A DNA stretch of 64,000 bases from Flavobacteriaceae bacterium (GTDB taxonomy: Bacteria; Bacteroidota; Bacteroidia; Flavobacteriales; Flavobacteriaceae): positions 20,446 to 84,445 of the forward strand of contig JAAZVY010000002.1 in assembly GCA_018623195.1 (NCBI GenBank). Direction: 5' to 3'. The notes beneath the pieces are model-generated. The model was not told the origin of the DNA. It did no database searches and saw only the letters and a program-made list of their open reading frames with translations. How positions within the stretch are numbered: the first letter of the stretch is position 1; every line of letters begins with the position of its first letter. Positions 32,665-41,055 of the stretch are shown here, one piece after another. A program made the position numbers and the translations under genes.

Positions 32665-33558
32665 ATGATTGAAGGGGCGACAACACATCCTACTTCCTTG
32701 TTCTGGACAGATCTAAAGGCTTTAACGAAGGTTCGTTTAGCACTTAGCGTGGTGTTCTCTGCATTGGCGGGCTATCTGTTGGGCGCTGAATCATATAAGG
32801 CGCTAGAACTTGTGCTTCTTCTAGTCGGAGGTTTTTCGTTGGTTGCAGCTTCGAATGCCTATAACCAAATCATAGAAAAGGATCTAGATGCAAAGATGAA
32901 TCGTACCAAAGAGCGACCATTACCTACTGGTCGTTTCTCGAATGCCTTGGCCTTGATTATTGCCTTTTCACTCACGATTCTAGGAGGGGGATTACTTTAT
33001 TTTCTGAATTTGAAAACGGCCCTTTTTGGTTTACTCTCGGTAATTCTTTACGCTTTAGTCTATACTCCGTTAAAAACTAAAACATCATTATCTGTTTTTG
33101 TTGGTGCTTTTCCCGGAGCCATACCATTCATGTTGGGTTGGGTTGGTGCTACAGGCTCTTTCGGAATTGAAGCTGGAACTTTATTTATGATTCAATTTTT
33201 TTGGCAGTTTCCTCATTTCTGGGCACTGGCCTGGATGTTAGATGAGGATTATAAAAAAGGAGGGTTCAAAATGCTTCCAACGGGTGAGAGAGATCAGAGT
33301 ACCGCGTTTCAAATTATTGTTTACACCTTTTGGACGATTCTAGCATCGATCACTCCAGCATTTGGATTTACCGGAAAGCTGGTGATTTCAATTCCTGCTG
33401 CAATAGCTGTGGGTATTTCGGGCCTTTACATGATGATGCCTGCACTTCAATTGTTTAATTCTCTAGAGGTGTCTTTTGCTAAAAAATTAATGCTTAGGAG
33501 TGTAATATATATTTCATTAATTCAGGTGATCTATGTGATCGATCATCTTATTAGATAG
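32665..33558 (+). CDS. cyoE: Protoheme IX farnesyltransferase (heme O synthase)
   Basis: UbiA-family motifs NAYNQIIEKDLDAKMNRTKERPLPTGR. ATG 32665 preferred over the upstream TTG because the promoter element lies between them. Confidence 0.95.
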   Translation: MIEGATTHPTSLFWTDLKALTKVRLALSVVFSALAGYLLGAESYKALELVLLLVGGFSLVAASNAYNQIIEKDLDAKMNRTKERPLPTGRFSNALALIIAFSLTILGGGLLYFLNLKTALFGLLSVILYALVYTPLKTKTSLSVFVGAFPGAIPFMLGWVGATGSFGIEAGTLFMIQFFWQFPHFWALAWMLDEDYKKGGFKMLPTGERDQSTAFQIIVYTFWTILASITPAFGFTGKLVISIPAAIAVGISGLYMMMPALQLFNSLEVSFAKKLMLRSVIYISLIQVIYVIDHLIR

Positions 33559-33569
33559 ACCAAAAAATT

Positions 33570-34145
33570 ATGTTAGAACGCACAGAATTTGAAAAGCAAC
33601 AACGCGCAAAAAAAATGATGCTTTGGTTCGGAATCATCTCCCTAATCATGGGGTTTGCAGGATGGACAAGCGCCTATATCGTAAGTAGTAAGCGAAAAGA
33701 TTGGGTGGCCAATATTGAATTGCCTCAGGCCTTTTGGTGGTCAACCGCGGTCATCGTTTTGAGTAGTCTAACCTATATTCTCTCCCGTCTTGCTCTTAAG
33801 GCAGATAAGTTGAAATTATCTTCGAGATGGGCTCTAATTACCCTAGGATTAGGTGTTTCGTTTGTTTTTATTCAGTTTAATGGATTTAGTCAAATGGTTG
33901 CTGCTGGATACTATTTTACGGGACCCACTAGCAGTATTAAGATGTCTTACATTTTCTTAATCGCTTTTGTCCACCTACTGCATCTATTTGCCGGGCTAAT
34001 CAGTTTAGGGCTTGTTAATTACAAATTGATACGTTCAAAATATTCATCTGAAAACAGATTGGGCTTTGAATTAGGAGAGACGTTCTGGCATTTCCTTGGG
34101 GTGCTTTGGGTTTATCTTGTTTTATTTATGTTTTTCGTCAAGTAA
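33570..34145 (+). CDS. Cytochrome c oxidase subunit III family protein (short form)
   Basis: 191 aa, five TM; C-terminal GETFWHFLGVLWVYLVLFMFFVK. Confidence 0.9.
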   Translation: MLERTEFEKQQRAKKMMLWFGIISLIMGFAGWTSAYIVSSKRKDWVANIELPQAFWWSTAVIVLSSLTYILSRLALKADKLKLSSRWALITLGLGVSFVFIQFNGFSQMVAAGYYFTGPTSSIKMSYIFLIAFVHLLHLFAGLISLGLVNYKLIRSKYSSENRLGFELGETFWHFLGVLWVYLVLFMFFVK

Positions 34146-34209
34146 ATCGATTCAATTATTTTTATAAAATACTCAAAGGTGTACCTTTGCGACAATTAAT
34201 GCCAAACTA

Positions 34210-35187
34210 ATGGATACTTCAATTTCAACAGCTAAAGACGAAAACGTTTGGGGTGGTGGTGATCAACAACCACTAAGAGCGAGTTATGGTAAATTGATGA
34301 TGTGGTTTTTCATCGTCTCTGATGCCTTAACCTTCTCTGGTTTTCTTGCCGCTTACGGTTTTTCTAGATTTAAATTTATCGAGACCTGGCCTATTGCAGA
34401 TGAGGTTTTTACCCACGTACCATTCTTTCATGGGAACTACCCAATGTATTATGTGGCCTTCATGACTTTCATTCTGATCATGTCTTCGGTAACTATGGTA
34501 CTTGCTGTTGATGCTGGTCATCACATGGACCGAAAGAAAGTAACTCTTTATATGCTTCTTACCATTATTGGAGGAGCTATATTCGTTGGCTCTCAAGCTT
34601 GGGAGTGGGCTACTTTTATCAAGGGAGATTTTGGTGCCTTAGAAACTAAGGGAGGTCGTATTTTACAATTTGTAGATATTGAATCAGGAGAGCGCGTTGC
34701 GCTTAGAGATTTCGCCATTGAAAATCCAAACGAAACCGCTGTATACCACGAATCTTCAAAGGGTATTTGGTTTTTAGAAGGTGATAAGCCTTCAACTTAC
34801 AGTCTAGAAGAAGTTAAAGCAGGATTCCTTGCTGATGAATCAGTGACGATAAGAACTGAGCAAATCATCGAAGGAGAAAAGAATGTACTTTCTCGTGAAG
34901 ATGCAGTTGCTAAGTTAACTGACGCTGCCATCGTTGTCGAAGGAGCGAATCTTATTCGCAATGAATATGGAAGTCGATTATTTGCAGACTTCTTTTTCTT
35001 CATCACTGGGTTCCACGGTTTTCACGTTTTATCAGGTGTTGCGATTAACGTGATTATTTTCTTCAACGTTCTAATGGGAACTTATGACAGAAGAGGTCAC
35101 TACGAAATGGTTGAGAAAGTTGGGTTGTATTGGCACTTTGTAGACCTTGTTTGGGTATTTGTATTCACATTCTTTTATCTGGTATAA
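34210..35187 (+). CDS. Cytochrome c oxidase subunit III (long form with soluble insertion)
   Basis: COX III core (GSQAWEWATFI..., FHGFHVLSG, YWHFVDLVWVFVFTFFYLV) with about 110 aa insertion. Confidence 0.92.
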   Translation: MDTSISTAKDENVWGGGDQQPLRASYGKLMMWFFIVSDALTFSGFLAAYGFSRFKFIETWPIADEVFTHVPFFHGNYPMYYVAFMTFILIMSSVTMVLAVDAGHHMDRKKVTLYMLLTIIGGAIFVGSQAWEWATFIKGDFGALETKGGRILQFVDIESGERVALRDFAIENPNETAVYHESSKGIWFLEGDKPSTYSLEEVKAGFLADESVTIRTEQIIEGEKNVLSREDAVAKLTDAAIVVEGANLIRNEYGSRLFADFFFFITGFHGFHVLSGVAINVIIFFNVLMGTYDRRGHYEMVEKVGLYWHFVDLVWVFVFTFFYLV

Positions 35188-35189
35188 TT

Positions 35190-35573
35190 ATGGCACACGA
35201 GCACAAACTATCAATTTTTAGAGGGTTAGTAACCTTCAAGAATAACCAGCAAAAGATTTGGGGAGTTCTTTTATTTCTCTCTATCGTAACCGCTATAGAG
35301 GTTGGATTGGGTATTGTAAAGCCTGAGTTTTTAATGAATACTTCATTCCCTGGAATGAAGCCACTTAACTGGATTTTCATTATTCTTACCTTAGTTAAAG
35401 CCTACTATATTGCCTGGGACTTTATGCACCTTCGCGATGAAAAGGCGTCGTTAAGAAGAGTAGTGGTATGGACACCGGTTTTCCTTATTTCTTACTTAGT
35501 TACTTTACTTCTTTTTGAAGCAACCTATGTCTATGAAATTTTCAATACAACTTTCATGACTTGGAACTTCTAA
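35190..35573 (+). CDS. Caa3-type cytochrome c oxidase subunit IV-like protein
   Basis: Three TM (...AYYIAWDFMHLRDEKASLRRVV). ATG 35190 follows the COX III stop directly. Confidence 0.88.
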   Translation: MAHEHKLSIFRGLVTFKNNQQKIWGVLLFLSIVTAIEVGLGIVKPEFLMNTSFPGMKPLNWIFIILTLVKAYYIAWDFMHLRDEKASLRRVVVWTPVFLISYLVTLLLFEATYVYEIFNTTFMTWNF

Positions 35574-35596
35574 GAGTTCGATAAATAATATACTTG

Positions 35597-35630
35597 AGGC
35601 GATTACCGATTAGGTGATCGCCTTTTTTTT
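35597..35630 (+). terminator. Rho-independent terminator after COX IV
   Basis: AGGCGATTACC-GATTA-GGTGATCGCCT followed by T8. Confidence 0.92.
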
Positions 35631-35655
35631 ATTTTTGTACTTCAGTTTATCTGCT

Positions 35656-36297
35656 ATGAAAAAACCACTGGTACTAGGTATCTTATTTATTCTACCCTTG
35701 GTGATCTATCTTTTCTTCGCCTCAGGGGTGAACCGATTCGGACGTTTACCTGTGTTGACAGATAGCTTTGCATCAGAAACGGTTTTGTTGTCCTCTGAAA
35801 AGGAGGCAATGGATCTTTTTCAGAATAAGATCACTGTACTTTCTTTTCTAGGGGAAGAGGTGGAGCTAATGAAAGGCTATCTATTTAATTTCAATCAGAA
35901 AATTTACAAACGATTTTACGAGTTTAATGACTTTCAAACACTCCTAGTCGCTTATCCCAGTCAGAAAGTTGCTGTCGAACAATTGTTGTTAGAGTTGGGC
36001 CAAATTACAGACACTAGTCGCTATAAGATTCTTTATCTTGATGAATCCGATTCGATACGACTGTTTGATGCCTTAAAGAGCCAAGGAGAATTAAGCTCAG
36101 GTAGTTCTCCTCTGGTTTATATTATTGACAAGAATGGTTCGCTCAGAGGAAGAACAGATGATGAGGATGAAGGAGTTCTATACGGTTATGATATCAGATC
36201 GGTAGCGGTCTTGAATAACAAGATGGAGGATGATGTAAAGGTCTTGCTCGCTGAATACCGCCTAGCTTTAAAAAAGAATTATGCCGACCGCAAGTAA
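35656..36297 (+). CDS. Conserved single-TM protein of unknown function upstream of SCO
   Basis: MKKPLVLGILFILPLVIYLFFASGVNRFGRLPVLTDS...; overlaps the SCO start. ATG 35656 preferred; 35614 lies in the terminator. Confidence 0.75.
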   Translation: MKKPLVLGILFILPLVIYLFFASGVNRFGRLPVLTDSFASETVLLSSEKEAMDLFQNKITVLSFLGEEVELMKGYLFNFNQKIYKRFYEFNDFQTLLVAYPSQKVAVEQLLLELGQITDTSRYKILYLDESDSIRLFDALKSQGELSSGSSPLVYIIDKNGSLRGRTDDEDEGVLYGYDIRSVAVLNNKMEDDVKVLLAEYRLALKKNYADRK

Positions 36298-37045
36298 ATC
36301 GAACAAAAAGACCACCTATTTATGGGTGTCAATCATCGTTTTCATCTTTGGGATAGTTACTATCCCTAGCTTAGTATCTCGCATAAAAAATGGAACGATC
36401 ACTGATAACAATCGATTGACTTTAACCCCTGAGGTATTGTATGGTTCTTCGGAAGAATCTCTTGCTTATTTAATGGGGCCTGATGGTGCCCGTCAAATTC
36501 CGGATTTTAGTTTTACAGATCAAAACGGGAATATCTTGTCTCCTGATGATCTAAAGGGAAAAGTCGTTGTTCTTGACTTTTTCTTCACGACCTGTCCAAC
36601 TATTTGCCCAATCATGTCTCAGAACATAGCAGAGTTAGCAGATGAGTTTAAAGATGACGAGGTTGCTTTTGTATCTATTAGTATTAATCCATTCTATGAT
36701 ACTCCTGAGCGCTTATTGAGTTATCAGAAGAAGTATTTGGCTGATTCCCATTCATGGTTCTTGTTAACAGGAGAGCGCGAAGAAATCTATGCGCTCGCTG
36801 AACAAGGATTTTTCATGATTGCCCAAGAAGATGAGGCTGCTCCAGGTGGTTTTGAGCACTCAGGATTATTTGCTCTAATTGATTCAGAGGGATACTTTAG
36901 ATCTTCTAAGGATGGTTTCGGGAATCCACTGATTTACTATCGCGGAACGATCACTCGTGAGATGGGGGTTGATTCAGATGGCGAAACTGAACAAATATCT
37001 CAGCTAGTGGCTGACATCCATAGTTTATTAAACGAAAAGAAGTAA
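36281..37045 (+). CDS. SCO1/SenC family copper chaperone/thioredoxin-like protein
   Basis: FFFTTCPTICPIMSQNIAELADEF with CxxxC; SCO fold context. Confidence 0.94.
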   Translation: MPTASKSNKKTTYLWVSIIVFIFGIVTIPSLVSRIKNGTITDNNRLTLTPEVLYGSSEESLAYLMGPDGARQIPDFSFTDQNGNILSPDDLKGKVVVLDFFFTTCPTICPIMSQNIAELADEFKDDEVAFVSISINPFYDTPERLLSYQKKYLADSHSWFLLTGEREEIYALAEQGFFMIAQEDEAAPGGFEHSGLFALIDSEGYFRSSKDGFGNPLIYYRGTITREMGVDSDGETEQISQLVADIHSLLNEKK

Positions 37046-37046
37046 T

Positions 37047-37565
37047 ATGAAAGAGTCTGTAGCAAAGAAGTTAATTACGATTGTCTCTATCGCTGTTCCT
37101 GCGGTTGTTGCGATCTTGTTTGGGGTTCGACTACCCGATGTAGAACCTTTAAGTTTTTTACCACCCATTTATGCTTCAATTAACGGCTTAACTGCGCTTC
37201 TCCTCTTAGTAGCACTTTGGTCGATAAAAGCAAAAAAGATTACGCTTCACCAGAATATCATGAAGACTTGTATAGCCCTTTCGCTTTCATTTCTTTTGAT
37301 GTATGTGGCGTATCATATGACTTCAGATTCTACTCCGTTTGGGGGTGAAGGAGTAATTAGAACAGTTTATTTTATCCTATTAGTGTCTCATATCCTGTTA
37401 TCAATAATTATCATTCCCCTTGTATTGCACACTTACTTAAGAGCTTATTTGAAAGATTTTCAAGGGCATAAAAAGCTCGCTAGGATTACCTTCCCAATCT
37501 GGCTCTATGTGGCAGTTACTGGTGTTGTAGTATACTTAATGATTTCACCCTATTATGCCTACTAG
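37047..37565 (+). CDS. DUF420 family membrane protein
   Basis: Polytopic 172 aa; 'LHQNIMKTCIALSLSFLLMYVAYH...' after SCO. Confidence 0.85.
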   Translation: MKESVAKKLITIVSIAVPAVVAILFGVRLPDVEPLSFLPPIYASINGLTALLLLVALWSIKAKKITLHQNIMKTCIALSLSFLLMYVAYHMTSDSTPFGGEGVIRTVYFILLVSHILLSIIIIPLVLHTYLRAYLKDFQGHKKLARITFPIWLYVAVTGVVVYLMISPYYAY

Positions 37566-37785
37566 AGTAAAATCGCTATTCATTTTTGGATTTTTTCTAT
37601 TCTTCTTTTCAGAGGTGAGTGCTCAATGTGCTATGTGTCGGGCAGTGCTCGAATCAGGTACTGACACTTCTGCTGCCGAAGGAATTAATAATGGTATTGT
37701 CTACCTTATGGCCATCCCTTACATCCTTGTTGGAGTAGTCTTTTATGCGGTTTATAAAAAATTGAGACCCACAAAATACTCTTAA
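37555..37785 (+). CDS. Small secreted/membrane protein with CAMCR motif
   Basis: 76 aa; signal peptide, 'AQCAMCRAVLESGTDTSAAEGINNGIVYLMAIPYILVGVVFYAVYKKL'; overlaps the DUF420 stop. Confidence 0.75.
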   Translation: MPTRVKSLFIFGFFLFFFSEVSAQCAMCRAVLESGTDTSAAEGINNGIVYLMAIPYILVGVVFYAVYKKLRPTKYS

Positions 37786-37806
37786 ACACTGCCCTTTTTT
37801 AATGAG

Positions 37807-37830
37807 CGCTGTGATTTATAAATCGCAGCG
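37807..37830. promoter_or_regulatory. 24-bp palindrome upstream of the HTH gene, candidate operator
   Basis: CGCTGTGATTTATAAATCGCAGCG; all pairs complementary except one T/G; no T-tract follows. Confidence 0.5.
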
Positions 37831-37892
37831 AATATAATTTCGTAAACAACTGTATACGAGATAGTTTGCTATTCGTTTTAAAATCATTTACG

Positions 37893-38162
37893 ATGAATAG
37901 TATTAAAAATCTACACCGATTAAAGAGATTACACCAACTCATTCGATCTGAATGCACGGGTACTCCCTATGAACTTTCTAGACGTCTTCATATCAGCGAG
38001 CGTTTGGTTTATCTTTTGGTAGAACAGCTTAGAGACTTTGACGCACTCATTGAATACGATCGATCAAGACAGACCTATTATTACCGCGAATTGTTTGATT
38101 TAGAAGTGGATATTTCAGTTCGGGTTTACAATAAAGATCAGATGATTGAATTATATCGTTGA
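37893..38162 (+). CDS. Small helix-turn-helix-like protein, candidate cassette regulator
   Basis: MNSIKNLHRLKRLHQLIRSECTGTPYELSRRLHISERLVYLLVEQLRDFDALIEYDRSRQTYYYRE; helix-turn-helix pattern by eye. Confidence 0.6.
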   Translation: MNSIKNLHRLKRLHQLIRSECTGTPYELSRRLHISERLVYLLVEQLRDFDALIEYDRSRQTYYYRELFDLEVDISVRVYNKDQMIELYR

Positions 38163-38198
38163 TCGATTTGACTGAAAGGTTATTGCATTGTCGGCTTC

Positions 38199-38206
38199 TA
38201 GTTTTG
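38199..38206 (+). promoter_or_regulatory. Bacteroidetes -7-like element TAGTTTTG upstream of the 49-aa ORF
   Basis: Matches TAnnTTTG; 11 nt before ATG 38218. Confidence 0.4.
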
Positions 38207-38217
38207 AAACAAATTCA

Positions 38218-38367
38218 ATGATTATGTACAACACTAAGTTTAAAAAAAGTAAGCACATTAAACCGTTAGAACCTCGATTTGAAATGGGTTGGTTCAAAAG
38301 CGGTGAAATTAGTACGAGTATTCAATCAGATGGGGATTTCACCGTCACCGGTAAGATTCGTTTTTAA
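38218..38367 (+). CDS. Unlisted 49-aa small ORF, candidate short peptide
   Basis: MIMYNTKFKKSKHIKPLEPRFEMGWFKSGEISTSIQSDGDFTVTGKIRF; fills the gap between the HTH gene and the next CDS, stop one nt before ATG 38369. Confidence 0.5.
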   Translation: MIMYNTKFKKSKHIKPLEPRFEMGWFKSGEISTSIQSDGDFTVTGKIRF

Positions 38368-38368
38368 T

Positions 38369-39190
38369 ATGTTCGGCGCCTACCAAGCCCTCTTTCGAAG
38401 GGGGCTTATTTATATTTTATACTTAGCTAGTTTCTTTATGCTGTATGGTCAATATTCAAATTCTATTGAGTTAGAAGAGGTCGAATTGTCGCCTGATAAT
38501 CTTGTGTTCATGTTGAAATCAATACAAGAATTGCCTCAATCTGAAAGCGTTTCAAAATTTAGTCACGTGGACTATCGCGAAATATTATCTGCTGGTAGTC
38601 ATTCGGTTATCACCACTGATAGAAAACTTATTTATCAATTAAATGTAGAACATCCCCTGAACTATTCGGATGCTTTTGAATCGAACTGGTGGTTAACCGA
38701 TGAAAAGTGTTCTTACTCTGGAAGATACAAAGGACCGTTTCCTGATTTATCTTTTGCCGCACGCACTTTTCAATTGAGCTATTTCATAAAATTATTGGAG
38801 GATTACTTTGATCGTTTAATTGTATCTAGGGAACCTGATAAACTGGGCTTGAGTTATCACTTTAGAGCTGATTCTAATATCTCTCAAATGAATATTTCAG
38901 GCTCTTTATTGTTTAATCATGAGAATCAATTATTAGAAATTCAGTTGTTTTTGCGATTGAAGCCTGGAAATTCAAATCTGTCCATTGAGAGTTTGCATAT
39001 AGTGAATACGTATCCTTTTAATGAGAAGTTAAGTCGTCAACAAGCGATGACTACCTATATTGATGCAAGTAATAAGAGAATTACTCAGTTCCAAGATTTT
39101 AGATTTTCTGAGGTCTTGGTCGAAGCTGACCAACTTCAATTGCCAGTGGATCATAAAAAGGCTCTAAAGCCCTCTTGTTATGAGCCCTGA
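38369..39190 (+). CDS. Secreted or membrane-anchored protein of unknown family
   Basis: 273 aa; N-terminal hydrophobic segment GLIYILYLASFFMLYG. ATG 38369 preferred over TTG 38279. Confidence 0.65.
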   Translation: MFGAYQALFRRGLIYILYLASFFMLYGQYSNSIELEEVELSPDNLVFMLKSIQELPQSESVSKFSHVDYREILSAGSHSVITTDRKLIYQLNVEHPLNYSDAFESNWWLTDEKCSYSGRYKGPFPDLSFAARTFQLSYFIKLLEDYFDRLIVSREPDKLGLSYHFRADSNISQMNISGSLLFNHENQLLEIQLFLRLKPGNSNLSIESLHIVNTYPFNEKLSRQQAMTTYIDASNKRITQFQDFRFSEVLVEADQLQLPVDHKKALKPSCYEP

Positions 39191-39923
39191 ATTGGTATAT
39201 GTACTTTCTCATGATAGTTCTAGTCCTTTCTATAAATCTTATGCTAGTTTGTTCAAAGGCTTTCTGTTGGATAGTATTGATAATCAAGTAATTGAAGATC
39301 TTGACATTATCGGTCATTTATTGTTTCAAATGATGATGCATATTGATCGCATCGAAGATGATCAAGCGAAAGGTATGGATATGGTTATTGCACTTCAAAC
39401 AGAAGCTGCCAAGAGACTTTCGTATTATTTTCCCATTAACCATTCCTTTTGGATGCAATACGATCGAATTGCCAAAGAGTTTGCTCAACGCAAAAGACTT
39501 GATAGATTATGTCATCAGAGAAGTAGTTGGGTTAATTATGAGACTCTCGCATTATCTCGATCAATTTATGCCGAACTAGGTTTAATAGCTCTCTTAGAAT
39601 TAGGTCTACTTCAAAATCAACGATTTAATACGCTTATTAAGAGTCATAGACAATTTGTTATTGCCTTTCAGCTTTATGATGATTGTGCTGATTTCTATGA
39701 AGATCAGAGTAAGGAACAATTCAATTGGGCAATTCACAAGGCTTCTGCAAAGGGTATTCCTCTTGATCAATTCTATCGATCTACGCTTTTTAGTGCACTA
39801 ATTGATACTGTCGTTGGTCACTTGAATAATGCTGCTGAGTTGATTGAGGAATTGCCAAGAAGTGAGTATGGCTTGCTTATAAAGAAGATAAGAGACTCGG
39901 TGGATTCCCTTTACCAAGTATAA
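39180..39923 (+). CDS. Class I isoprenoid-synthase-like all-helical protein
   Basis: Two Asp-rich motifs: MMMHIDRIEDDQAKG and FVIAFQLYDDCADFYEDQSKEQFNWAI; overlaps the preceding CDS by 11 nt. Confidence 0.55.
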   Translation: MSPELVYVLSHDSSSPFYKSYASLFKGFLLDSIDNQVIEDLDIIGHLLFQMMMHIDRIEDDQAKGMDMVIALQTEAAKRLSYYFPINHSFWMQYDRIAKEFAQRKRLDRLCHQRSSWVNYETLALSRSIYAELGLIALLELGLLQNQRFNTLIKSHRQFVIAFQLYDDCADFYEDQSKEQFNWAIHKASAKGIPLDQFYRSTLFSALIDTVVGHLNNAAELIEELPRSEYGLLIKKIRDSVDSLYQV

Positions 39924-41018
39924 ATGAATTCAAAATTATTTCATTGCCCTTTGCACTTTGAGCTTATTTCAGGTCAAACCTATTTACTTAATGATAAGAT
40001 TCAATTAGTGAGTTACGAGTTAAGTAAAGAGTTATTTGATCTGTTAACTTACTGTCGTCTCCCCAGAACCAAAGCAGAACTGATCGACGAATTATCAAAG
40101 AAATTGATCTCATCCGAGGAATGCCAAGAATTAATCTTAGAGTTAGATCTACTTACAGGTAAAGAACAAAGGATTCGTTCTAAGGTACTTCGTCGAATAA
40201 ACCATGCTGGTTTACGCGGGATAGATTTAAGGATTAATCGGTGTCAATTTTCTTGGCTCAATACCTTGAAATTATTTTCAATCGAGGTTATGGTAGGTCT
40301 CTGTCTACTTGCTATGCTATCTCTGATGGCTGTTGGAATAGTGTTGGGAAAAAGTGTCCTTGATACTCCACTGCCATTTTGGGGATTGTTATTAGTTCTG
40401 CTTAGTACTCCTATTCATGAATTAGGGCACGCTATGGCCTATAAAAGTCTGGGAGGAAGCGCTTTTAGTATAGGAGCGGGTTTCTATTTTTTTATTCCGG
40501 TTTTATTCGTTGATGTTTCATTAAGCAATTCACTTTCTAGAGCTAGCCGTTTGAAAATTAGTCTAGCAGGTGTCTATTTCGAATTGATTTGGATTTTGTT
40601 TTTACTTGGTTTTGGGTTGGCTTTTCAAATTGATTGGATGTATACAGCGATCCTTTTGATCGGTATTCAAGCCTTGTGGAATTTGAACCCATTTTTTCGA
40701 TCAGATGGTTATTGGATTCTCTCTGACTTAACAAATACTCGATGGCTTTCACGAAGCAGTGCTGAAGAATTAAGGATGTTTATTAAGGCTAATAGACCTT
40801 TAAACGGGTTAGTTTTTTATGCGATTACAAGAAGTTTTTTTGTCGCTTATTGTTTTATTCATCTCATTTATCAATTCTTTTTTGCCGAAAAACGATTGGT
40901 TGAGGTCTTGATTGATTTTATTCGATCTCCTTCGATTGATCATTTTTCAGTGACACTTATACTGCCTTTTCTGTTTGTAATATCCCTTTTTCGTTATGCT
41001 GCAAAGAGATTGCAATGA
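39924..41018 (+). CDS. Membrane M50-type zinc metallopeptidase with PqqD-like N-terminal region (peptide maturation/export type)
   Basis: HELGH at 40416-40430; NLNPFFRSDGYWILSDLTNTRWL as in RiPP-associated M50 proteins; N-terminal 70 aa resembles a PqqD-like winged helix. Confidence 0.75.
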   Translation: MNSKLFHCPLHFELISGQTYLLNDKIQLVSYELSKELFDLLTYCRLPRTKAELIDELSKKLISSEECQELILELDLLTGKEQRIRSKVLRRINHAGLRGIDLRINRCQFSWLNTLKLFSIEVMVGLCLLAMLSLMAVGIVLGKSVLDTPLPFWGLLLVLLSTPIHELGHAMAYKSLGGSAFSIGAGFYFFIPVLFVDVSLSNSLSRASRLKISLAGVYFELIWILFLLGFGLAFQIDWMYTAILLIGIQALWNLNPFFRSDGYWILSDLTNTRWLSRSSAEELRMFIKANRPLNGLVFYAITRSFFVAYCFIHLIYQFFFAEKRLVEVLIDFIRSPSIDHFSVTLILPFLFVISLFRYAAKRLQ

Positions 41019-41055
41019 GCTCGGATATCTTACCCTTCAATTCAAAAACATAACA

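Noticed and set aside
38279-38368. TTG-initiated extension of the secreted unknown (MKWVGSKAVKLVRVF...)
   Set aside because: Overlaps the 49-aa ORF; ATG 38369 directly yields an N-terminal hydrophobic segment.
40996-41055. N-terminal extension of the GG peptide (MLQRDCNELGYLTLQFKNIT)
   Set aside because: Overlaps the M50 gene; would bury the leader. ATG 41056 gives a normal 16-aa GG leader.
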